Origin: CAZOIA01 sp964579675 | GTDB lineage: Bacteria > Planctomycetota > Phycisphaerae > UBA1845 > PWPN01 | DNA length: 10,055 bases | Assembly (NCBI GenBank): GCA_964579675.1 | Contig: CAZOIA010000199.1 | Span: 1 to 10,055 of the forward strand | Reading direction: 5' to 3' | Shown here: positions 5,858 to 10,055 of the stretch, piece after piece | Layout of the letters: every line of letters starts with the position of its first letter | Numbering within the stretch: the first letter of the stretch is position 1 | Notes under the pieces: model-generated | Told to the model about the DNA's origin: nothing | The model's database searches: none | What the model saw: the letters and a program-made list of their open reading frames with translations, nothing else | Made by a program: the position numbers and the translations under genes

Positions 5858-6358
5858 CTACCGTGCTTCCTCGGGGCGCGTCGCGGGCTCACGGTCCGAT
5901 GGGCGTGATTCCAGCATCGCCTCGCGCTCAATCTGCTGCCAAATCTTCGTCATCAACTGACGATCAATGACCGGCTTCCCGTTGACGACTACTTTCATCC
6001 GAAGCTGCGTAACGCCGGGTTCAACAGCAGATAGCATGAACGTCACTGCTTCATCCCGATCCCCGACGGCGAGAATACCGATGATGCCAAAGGCGATCCC
6101 CGCCATCACTTTCGGCCCGACCTGTGAATCGCGGCGCTTCCCGGTCACGATTCCCGATTCCTTGTCACTGTGGTCGATGGTGAAGCCTAGCGACATGATT
6201 CCGTTCATCGCCGCGCTGTATGCCTCATCGTAGGGTAGGTCTAGCTCGCGGGTTTCCAAAAACTTGACCTCGGTCTGCGTCAATGGCGGGGCGCAGCCAA
6301 CTGCCGTTAACAGACCTCCGAGCAGCGCAATACCCACTGGTGCCGGCCTACTGAGCAT
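5858..6358 (-). CDS. Predicted lipoprotein of unknown function (166 aa)
   Basis: The signal peptide (MLSRPAPVGIALLGGLLTAVGC) ends in a lipobox with Cys22 as the lipidated residue. The mature part begins with a segment of the form 'F...LDLPYDEAYSAAMNGIMSLGFTI..SDKESGIVTGKRR' (about 33-75), which resembles the small alpha/beta fold of DUF3568- or BamC-like lipoproteins. A hydrophobic stretch at 84-98 (VMAGIAFGIIGILAV) could be a membrane-associated hairpin. The C-terminus is charged. The ATG at 6358 has AAAGGGG 7 bases upstream and follows the neighbouring lipoprotein's stop by 13 bases, so the two are one operon. A start further upstream (6538) would run antiparallel through that gene's region without a signal peptide and is rejected. 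Function is unknown; surface exclusion is one possibility for element-borne lipoproteins. Confidence 0.75.
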   Translation of the reverse strand: MLSRPAPVGIALLGGLLTAVGCAPPLTQTEVKFLETRELDLPYDEAYSAAMNGIMSLGFTIDHSDKESGIVTGKRRDSQVGPKVMAGIAFGIIGILAVGDRDEAVTFMLSAVEPGVTQLRMKVVVNGKPVIDRQLMTKIWQQIEREAMLESRPSDREPATRPEEAR

Positions 6359-6371
6359 GACACGGCCCCTT

Positions 6372-6767
6372 TCAGAACTTCGTCTGCGTAACCTTGTAGT
6401 CGCGTACGATATCGTTCGCGTCGTAGTAGATGATGAGCATGACCGTGGTTTCTGAGCGCTCGGTCGAGCTGGCGCCCCCACCAAGACCGCCGCCGCCGAA
6501 ACCGCTGTGACCAAAGCCCCCACCAAGACCGCCGCCACCGAAAACCACGCTGGTTTGCCTGCTTGATACCTTGTCGTACACCCACATCTCGCCGCTATCC
6601 TTGCGGGTGATGACGTTGGGCGTGCCGAGAACCTCGATGACCTCGGCCTGCGTTGTCTCGCCGGGTATGATGTATTTCTTCGCTGCTCCTGGCGTTATGG
6701 AGCTTGGCCGGGACTGCGAGCACCCGACAACGAGACACAGAAAGACGGCGTATCGTAACATGCTCAT
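6372..6767 (-). CDS. SmpA/OmlA (BamE)-like lipoprotein with glycine-rich insert (131 aa)
   Basis: A short signal peptide (MSMLRYAVFLCLVVGC) has a lipobox with Cys16. Residues about 32-66 carry the SmpA/OmlA pattern: IIPGETTQAEVIEVLGTP, then MWVYD. The end of the domain (TVMLIIYYDANDIVRDYKV) is separated by a glycine-rich insert at 77-98 (GGGGLGGGFGHSGFGGGG and on). BamE is a small outer-membrane assembly lipoprotein, but element- and phage-borne relatives need not share that role. The insert is encoded by a 28-bp direct repeat (6474-6501 and 6516-6543). The ATG at 6767 has a perfect GGAGG 5 bases upstream. It is the first gene of the two-lipoprotein operon. No clear promoter was found upstream. 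Confidence 0.82.
   Translation of the reverse strand: MSMLRYAVFLCLVVGCSQSRPSSITPGAAKKYIIPGETTQAEVIEVLGTPNVITRKDSGEMWVYDKVSSRQTSVVFGGGGLGGGFGHSGFGGGGLGGGASSTERSETTVMLIIYYDANDIVRDYKVTQTKF
6474..6543 (-). repeat. 28-bp direct repeat inside the SmpA-like gene
   Basis: Bases 6474-6501 and 6516-6543 are identical at 27 of 28 positions and lie 42 bases apart. They encode the two GGGGLGGG runs. Slippage or recombination between them would remove 14 residues in frame. Confidence 0.8.
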
Positions 6768-7244
6768 GGCTACCTCCGTTCCTCACGCCCCCATATCCGC
6801 AGAAAAAACCCACGCCTGCCGGGCCAGGTGTTGCGGATACCCATACGGCGGACGCGGGTTAGGTTTCGATGTTGATTGGGCCGCAACTTCGGCCGGTTCC
6901 ATCTTCGCAGACGGCGCGCCGACGGTCAACACGGTTTCAGCCCACGACACAGATGGATGTGTCAGAAATTGTGGGACTCTATTTGACACAATGTGAGGGG
7001 CTGCGCGCAAAAAAAAATCGAGCGGGTCCCCTTTTGGGCACTCCTGTACGAGATTGAGAGCGGGACCCATATATAGCGCGCAGGATCGGCCGGGGCCGCG
7101 CGCAAGGGTGGTTTTCTCCACCTTGTGCACCCAAAAACGGGTAATATTCCCCACCTGAGAGGCGATGGGCGCGGGACTGGTTTTCGGGGGGTTGCTCGCT
7201 CCCTGCTGCCGGATTCAGCTTATGCCGTCGTGGTTCCTATGCCC
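6768..7244. other. 477-bp intergenic region with several inverted repeats
   Basis: I see no credible gene here. A minus-strand ORF at 6783-7154 has a GTG start without a ribosome site and no recognisable motif. The region holds GACACA-6-TGTGTC (6946-6963), TGTGTCA (6958-6964) facing TGACACA (6984-6990), a run of nine A's near 7007-7017, GGGTCC (7025-7030) facing GGACCC (7063-7068), and a stem-loop at 7103-7125 (CAAGG-TGG / CCA-CCTTG with one bulged G). It separates the 88-aa ORF from the lipoprotein operon and is the likely site of the lipoprotein promoter, though no consensus boxes are visible. Confidence 0.6.
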
Positions 7245-7511
7245 TTATTCCGCAAGCGGTTCCAGGCTGTCCGCAAGGTTCGATAGAGCGGCAGCCGTGC
7301 CCCGGATCTCTTGGGCCACGCGTTGCCGAACCGTGGTGGACACGCCCTCGTTCGTGTTGGCGTCGATTCCTCGAAGGAACGCCCGGGCTAGCAACGCCAG
7401 GGCCGTGCTGCCGGGAAGCTCATACGGGGGGTCACCGGTGACTGGCCCCGGATCAATTCGGACAGGTTCGCCTGATTCGGCCGACTGCGGTCTTTTGTTC
7501 TCGTTCGACAT
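7245..7511 (-). CDS. Hypothetical protein (88 aa)
   Basis: No known family is recognised. The first 35 residues are polar and Pro-rich (MSNENKRPQS...GDPPYELPG). The rest is helical (ALALLARAFLRGID, then VRQRVAQEIRGTAAALSNLADSLEPL), suggesting a small helical bundle or adaptor. The ATG at 7511 has an excellent AAAGGAG site 6 bases upstream. A longer in-frame start at 7616 overlaps the upstream gene and lacks this support. It lies 49 bases after the 60-aa ORF and appears to be the last gene of the group that would follow the integrase in the excised circle. Confidence 0.7.
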   Translation of the reverse strand: MSNENKRPQSAESGEPVRIDPGPVTGDPPYELPGSTALALLARAFLRGIDANTNEGVSTTVRQRVAQEIRGTAAALSNLADSLEPLAE

Positions 7512-7560
7512 GACATCTCCTTTCATGCGGTTCGTTCGCGCCGGGCCACGCGCCCGGGCG

Positions 7561-7743
7561 TTAGTCTCTAGGGCGTGTGGGCGTGGTTGCTGGAGGCTGA
7601 GTGCCTGATCGTTCATGCCGCAGTGGAGCGGGCAACAGCTTGCGAACGCCGTCGATGACGCCCTCGCGCTGGCAAGGCCGAAGCCGGCGGAAATACGAAA
7701 GCATCTCCAGCTCTTGGCTCGTGAACCCAGGCTTTGGAGCCAC
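7561..7743 (-). CDS. Small protein of unknown function (60 aa)
   Basis: The protein contains FTSQELEMLSYFRRLRPCQREGVIDGVRKLL, a helical pattern like the C-terminal tails of some XRE-type regulators ('L..FR.L....R..V...'). That is a loose resemblance. The C-terminal 20 residues are Pro/Thr/Arg-rich. GTG at 7743 has GGAGG 8 bases upstream. A GTG at 7749 would overlap the preceding frame's TGA (GTGA) but is only 2 bases from that site. Either way it is translationally coupled to the displaced integrase tail. Confidence 0.6.
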   Translation of the reverse strand: MAPKPGFTSQELEMLSYFRRLRPCQREGVIDGVRKLLPAPLRHERSGTQPPATTPTRPRD

Positions 7744-7745
7744 AG

Positions 7746-8090
7746 TCACACCCTCCCTTTCACGATGTCCAAAATGGCCCCGCGAGTCCCCGCCGGCAGG
7801 GTTGGCCAGGCGGCTATCACGGCCGCTAGAGCAGGGTCAGTCGGGGTCGCCCCGGTGGCCGTTTTTGTGCAGTATCCGCGACAGTCGGCTTTTGCCGCGG
7901 TTCCGTCGTTTGCTGTAACTTGCTGGGAGTCAAGGGCTTGCGGTGAATCTGGCCCGTCCGCTCCAACGGGTTGGAATCCCGTTGGGGTCAGTCCACCTTT
8001 CAGAACTACTCCGTACTGACCCGTAAGCTGCGGTAATTCAGGCACTTCCGCCCGGTCACCGATTCGCAGTTTCCGCTCGGGTAAGTTCAA
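7746..8090 (-). CDS. Frame spanning attR: displaced C-terminal tail of the integrase
   Basis: This 114-codon frame opens at a TTG (8090) overlapping the PIN gene's stop, without a ribosome site. Codons 1-33 (MNLPERKLRI to VLKGG) lie outside the element. Codons 35-42 (TPTGFQPV) are the att core, in the same frame as TPTGFEPV at the end of the integrase. Codons 43-114 lie inside the element and end with PALAAVIAAWPTLPAGTRGAILDIVKG, a segment I associate with the C-terminus of planctomycete integrases (recollection). Joining integrase residues 1-506 to these 72 residues gives a 578-aa protein. In this integrated copy the frame may be untranslated, or translated only by read-through from the toxin gene. 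It overlaps the following small gene. Confidence 0.6.
   Translation of the reverse strand: MNLPERKLRIGDRAEVPELPQLTGQYGVVLKGGLTPTGFQPVGADGPDSPQALDSQQVTANDGTAAKADCRGYCTKTATGATPTDPALAAVIAAWPTLPAGTRGAILDIVKGRV
7966..7990 (+). other. attR: attR: second copy of the tRNA-Glu 3' end
   Basis: This copy matches 32-56 at 24 of 25 bases; the mismatch is G at 7973 against C at 39. Identity stops sharply on both sides (7965 and 7991). No anticodon arm or other tRNA part precedes it, so it is a site copy and not a gene. Confidence 0.85.
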
Positions 8091-8512
8091 TTCAGCCGGG
8101 TACTGCGCCGCTTCTTGCGCCGCCGCCCCAGGTAGTCGGCCGGCCTCAGGATTGTCACGCCCTTGATCGTCTTGCCAAGATACGGGCCGAAGCGTCTCAC
8201 GTCACCGGTCAGCAGGTACTCCGCCCCGGCCCGGATGGCCGCCTGGAGGATCGGCGTATCCTTGTCCGGCAAGCTCACGTCGTCCGGCAAGCCTGGTGCG
8301 TCCGCCACTTCCGGCACGCACTCGACGCCGGTCAACAACTTGGCCAAACGTGTCCGCTGCTCGTCCGTGTCCAGGTTCATATTCGCCTCGGCCGCCGCGT
8401 ACTCGGACGTGGCCAACTCGACGCCCTTCAGCCGCCACAGCCTGGCCAGCCCGGCGTCCTTCCGATACGCCGCCGAGAAAAGCACGTTGGCGTCCAGGAA
8501 CACCCGGGTCAC
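8087..8512 (-). CDS. PIN-domain ribonuclease, probable type II toxin
   Basis: This 141-aa PIN-fold protein has an N-terminal strand and first acidic residue (FLDANVLFSAA, D7), a middle acid in the EYAAAEANM region, and the C-terminal pair in LPDKDTPILQAAI and LLTGDVRRFG. PIN toxins (VapC-like) cleave RNA and are neutralised by a partner encoded upstream. The GTG start at 8512 follows the antitoxin's stop by 3 bases with only a weak AGGT site, as usual for a coupled toxin. The C-terminus is very basic (GRRRKKRRSTR). It lies just outside attR, so it is either host or part of another insertion. Its stop overlaps the TTG that opens the frame running into the element. Confidence 0.85.
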   Translation of the reverse strand: MTRVFLDANVLFSAAYRKDAGLARLWRLKGVELATSEYAAAEANMNLDTDEQRTRLAKLLTGVECVPEVADAPGLPDDVSLPDKDTPILQAAIRAGAEYLLTGDVRRFGPYLGKTIKGVTILRPADYLGRRRKKRRSTRLN

Positions 8513-8515
8513 GAC

Positions 8516-8812
8516 CTACGCCCCTTTCGGCTTGCGGTGCGCGATCGTCTCGGGGTCCAGACCCATCGCCCGGACGGCCCCGACCGCTTTGGCATAGTCC
8601 CTGGCGTCGGTCGCGTTATTCAGCAGCAGCTCCGCCTTGCGCTCGGGCGAGTAGTGCTCGACGGGCAGGGCCACCGCCGGCCGGATCAGGATGCCGTCCG
8701 GCGTTTCCTCGAAGATCACCAGCGTTCCTTCGTCGATTCCGAACCGCCGGCGCAGGGCCGCCGGGATCACCGTCTGCCCGCGTCGCCCGATCGTCACCGC
8801 TTCGCTCATCAT
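8516..8812 (-). CDS. AbrB/MazE-like antitoxin
   Basis: This 98-aa protein has an N-terminal SpoVT-AbrB swapped-hairpin domain (about 3-45: VTIGRRGQTVIPAALRRRFGI and GTLVIFEETPDGILIRP). The C-terminal helical part (about 53-98: PERKAELLLNNATDARDYAKAV) probably wraps the toxin. Such antitoxins bind DNA through the AbrB domain and repress their own promoter. The first ATG (8812) has a strong GGAGG site 7 bases upstream; a second ATG follows directly. It is first in a two-gene operon with the PIN toxin. Confidence 0.88.
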   Translation of the reverse strand: MMSEAVTIGRRGQTVIPAALRRRFGIDEGTLVIFEETPDGILIRPAVALPVEHYSPERKAELLLNNATDARDYAKAVGAVRAMGLDPETIAHRKPKGA

Positions 8813-8835
8813 GGCATCACCTCCGGGTATCTTGC

Positions 8836-8868
8836 AATCGGCTTATCTGATATTCAGTATAACCGATT
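8836..8868. promoter_or_regulatory. 33-bp operator-like palindrome over the antitoxin promoter
   Basis: The sequence reads AATCGG-5-CTGA-TAT-TCAG-5-CCGATT, with 15-base arms matching at 11 positions around a TAT centre. It covers the -10 box and predicted start. This is where an AbrB-type antitoxin would bind to repress itself. Confidence 0.65.
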
Positions 8869-8884
8869 TCCTGCTCATTGTCAA
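8856..8884 (-). promoter_or_regulatory. Sigma-70-type promoter of the antitoxin-toxin operon
   Basis: On the minus strand TTGACA (8884-8879) and TATACT (8861-8856) are 17 bases apart, the same hexamers and spacing as the XRE-integrase promoter. Transcription would start near 8849, about 37 bases before the antitoxin ATG. Confidence 0.82.
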
Positions 8885-8893
8885 GTGCCCATC

Positions 8894-9214
8894 CTACCGC
8901 GGCCGCGTCCCGGGTGGAAAGCCCCCGTGCTCAGCCCGGTAGCGGGCTGCCCGTTCGACGAATGTCTCCACCCCACCGCCCGGGCGTTCGTATAACGTGG
9001 GTTGCAGGCCTACCGGGCGTGCGTCTGCTATGCCGGATTCTGTGCCGTGCTCGCCGCCCGGCCGTTCGGATGGAGGTGGGCTCATTTCTCCTTGCCCGGT
9101 ACCGCCTAGCATTGCATGCATCGAGGGCGGCGTGAGGTTTGCCTGTCCGAGGAAACACCGGCCGGGTGCATGACAGTTCCGGCGGGGACCTTCGGGCGGA
9201 GAACGGGGCGGCAC
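8894..9214 (-). CDS. Doubtful hypothetical ORF (up to 106 aa)
   Basis: The frame ends 10 bases before the antitoxin promoter. Its C-terminal half (TLYERPGGGVETFVERAARYRAEHGG) looks protein-like, while the first part is Pro/Gly/Arg-rich and unremarkable. The GTG at 9214 lacks a ribosome site. An internal ATG has AAGGAG, but only 2 bases away. No family is recognised. It could be a short real gene, a decayed remnant or chance coding in GC-rich DNA. Confidence 0.3.
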   Translation of the reverse strand: MPPRSPPEGPRRNCHAPGRCFLGQANLTPPSMHAMLGGTGQGEMSPPPSERPGGEHGTESGIADARPVGLQPTLYERPGGGVETFVERAARYRAEHGGFPPGTRPR

Positions 9215-9327
9215 CTCGCTTTTCCGAACCCCGACCGTCAGGGAGGGGAGTATCTGCGGATGCGCCAGGGCCGCTTCCTTACGGGCGCGCTACGGAGAGG
9301 GGGTCCACTTCCTTACGGTCGCGGTTC

Positions 9328-9381
9328 GGAAACACCTGGGGGCGGCGCCTTCCAACAAGCCGCCCAAAGTGTCATGCACCC
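9328..9381 (+). repeat. Left arm of a perfect 54-bp inverted repeat
   Basis: This arm is the exact reverse complement of 10002-10055. It starts immediately after the second CTTCCTTACGG unit and ends where the two arms diverge (G at 9382 against the complement of 10001). The interval between the arms is 620 bp. Confidence 0.95.
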
Positions 9382-9493
9382 GCACCGGCCTCACAGAGGC
9401 CGGCTCTGACTCTGATCGTGCCGCAACCAGCTCTGATCGTGGCGGAACCGGCTCCGACCGCGCCGGAAGCCGCTAAGGAACTGTTTCATAACT

Positions 9494-9544
9494 GTGGGAC
9501 GGGCTTCCAGCCCGTCAACCCGACCGGCAAGATGCCGCTCCCAC
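9494..9544 (+). repeat. Three-way-junction-like repeat unit
   Basis: An outer stem GTGG (9494-9497) / CCAC (9541-9544) encloses two hairpins: GACGGGCT-TCC-AGCCCGTC (9498-9516) and GGCA-AGA-TGCC (9526-9536). In frame it reads GTGFQPV then GKMPLPP, a phrase I recall from translated planctomycete dispersed repeats. Confidence 0.55.
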
Positions 9545-9666
9545 CCGGGGGTTATGAAGCACCTTCTAAACACGGACGGTGTCACAGACGCCGGCGCGGA
9601 AGCCGGTCTCAGTCGCCAGCCTGCAGACCCAATACCGTTCCCCACCGTCCGTGCCGGGGGCACTGA

Positions 9667-9855
9667 TCACGCCGCGGGGGGCAAGCAGAACAGGTTAGTC
9701 AGGCCAAGCTCGATCGCCCGGTAAACCAGAGAATTGAAACTCTCCAGGAATGCCCTCTGCAGGTCCGTCGGGCCAATACATCCCTCGCCGAGGAGCACGC
9801 CAGCCGACATGACCAGCGTCAACCGATAGATAACCGCGCACCGACGCTCCCGCAT
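9667..9855 (-). CDS. Possible small secreted protein or lipoprotein (62 aa)
   Basis: A basic N-terminus (MRERRCAVIYR) is followed by a hydrophobic segment (LTLVMSAGVLLGEGC) that looks like a signal peptide, with Cys26 in a poor lipobox (LGEGC). The mature part, GPTDLQRAFLESFNSLVYRAIELGLTNLFCL, is a hydrophobic helix pair. Small proteins with a 'signal-GCI/GCL-short helices' plan are common in planctomycete genomes, but the function is unknown. The ATG at 9855 has GGAG 9 bases upstream. The gene lies alone between the arms of the 54-bp inverted repeat. Confidence 0.5.
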   Translation of the reverse strand: MRERRCAVIYRLTLVMSAGVLLGEGCIGPTDLQRAFLESFNSLVYRAIELGLTNLFCLPPAA

Positions 9856-10001
9856 CGAAGAGAACTCCGAGAATGGATTGCCAACTTATATCGGCTCTGG
9901 GCCGTCGATGCGGCCAGTTTCTCTCAGAAGGTCTGTCAGTGCGCCCATCCACCCAGGCTCAAGTCGGCGAATCGGCGACCTGATAATGGCCAACCGCTGA
10001 A

Positions 10002-10055
10002 GGGTGCATGACACTTTGGGCGGCTTGTTGGAAGGCGCCGCCCCCAGGTGTTTCC
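10002..10055 (-). repeat. Right arm of the 54-bp inverted repeat (reaches the window edge)
   Basis: This arm is an exact inverted copy of 9328-9381. The match continues to the last base of the window, so the repeat may be longer. Bases 9856-10001 between the small gene and this arm hold nothing recognisable. Confidence 0.95.

Larger units (their letters stand above)
32..7990. mobile_element. Integrative element in tRNA-Glu (about 7.96 kb, phage-satellite-like)
   Basis: The element is bounded by the tRNA 3' end (32-56) and its near-perfect direct copy (7966-7990). It contains a tyrosine integrase with all catalytic residues, an XRE regulator, an AlpA-like excisionase candidate, a lambda O-like initiator with internal iteron-like repeats, a DnaC-type helicase loader, one virion-like protein, two lipoproteins and several small ORFs, all on the minus strand. 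Portal, terminase, protease, lysis, relaxase and conjugation genes are not recognisable. This favours a phage satellite or minimal replicating integrative element over a complete prophage or ICE. The limits rest on the repeat pair and on the integrase reading frame matching across it. Which phage or mobilisation system it uses cannot be told. Confidence 0.75.
9215..9666. repeat. Non-coding region built from dispersed repeats
   Basis: No supported gene is seen. Two copies of a 23-bp unit beginning CTTCCTTACGG lie at 9274-9296 and 9308-9330, with a diverged inverted copy near 9219-9245. These resemble dispersed repeats I know from planctomycete intergenic DNA. A perfect hairpin CCGGCCTC-ACA-GAGGCCGG lies at 9385-9403, without a T-run. 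About three imperfect 21-bp repeats (GCTCTGATCGTGGCGG-like) fill roughly 9404-9470. A folded unit at 9494-9544 follows. A plus-strand ORF runs through all of this, but its peptide is the translation of the repeats. Confidence 0.6.

Noticed and set aside
5788..5931. N-terminal extension of the C-terminal-HTH protein
   Set aside because: It passes through an 11-bp hairpin and into the preceding gene with an Arg-rich, non-conserved-looking peptide. The start at 5787 has a ribosome site.
6984..7012. Plus-strand promoter starting at TTGACA 6984
   Set aside because: No -10-like hexamer occurs at 16-18 bases (CGCAAA at that spacing), and no plus-strand gene follows.
6783..7154. Minus-strand ORF of 123 codons in the long intergenic region
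   Set aside because: It has a GTG start without a ribosome site, no recognisable domain and no protein-like pattern, and it runs through inverted repeats and an A-run.
7966..7990. A second tRNA gene
   Set aside because: Only the T arm and 3' acceptor strand are present, and the conserved T-loop C is replaced by G. It is an attachment-site copy.
9385..9403. Intrinsic terminator
   Set aside because: The hairpin is perfect, but neither side is followed by a T-run and no supported gene ends at it.
9139..9666. Plus-strand ORF of 175 codons through the repeat region
   Set aside because: Its peptide is the translation of dispersed repeats, and the frame has no ribosome site or domain.

Overview
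The window looks like a planctomycete-type genome. It is GC-rich, its genes are nearly all on the minus strand, and its right end carries the dispersed intergenic repeats typical of that group (short GACGGTCGGGGTTCGG-like units and 'GFQPV...GKMPLPP'-type hairpin units). Species cannot be called from the sequence. All family assignments come from motif recognition; no search was run.

The main structure is a small integrative element of about 7.96 kb. Its left end is in a tRNA-Glu(UUC) gene, of which only the 3' part is in the window (1-56). A tyrosine integrase runs toward and into the tRNA. A second copy of the tRNA 3' end (7966-7990, 24 of 25 bases identical) marks the right end. Every gene I accept between these two sites is on the minus strand. 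In transcription order from the right end they are: the tail of a split integrase frame, a 60-aa ORF and an 88-aa ORF; two lipoproteins; a protein with a C-terminal HTH; a small helical ORF, an AlpA-like excisionase-type HTH, a lambda-O-like replication initiator, a DnaC/IstB-type helicase loader and a virion-like protein; an XRE regulator and the integrase. This gives a replication-competent, excisable, phage-satellite-like element with one apparent structural gene and lipoprotein cargo.

Two observations stand out. First, the integrase frame crosses the attachment core. In the integrated state it ends at a stop codon supplied by the antisense strand of the tRNA. At the right end, the same core in the same frame opens into 72 further codons whose end resembles a planctomycete integrase tail, followed by overlapping small genes. 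Joining the ends in a circle would give a 578-aa integrase in one operon with those small genes. Second, the replication initiator gene carries four identical 17-bp repeats, one of them in a different reading frame from the others. They lie next to a less GC-rich stretch with two 13-bp direct repeats, which resembles the lambda origin inside gene O.

Right of attR is an AbrB-like antitoxin/PIN toxin pair with a near-consensus promoter and a long operator-like palindrome. A doubtful ORF follows. The last 850 bases are repeat-rich, with a perfect 54-bp inverted repeat enclosing a possible small secreted protein or lipoprotein gene. In the integrated state the toxin-antitoxin transcript reads toward the displaced integrase tail and its two small downstream genes.
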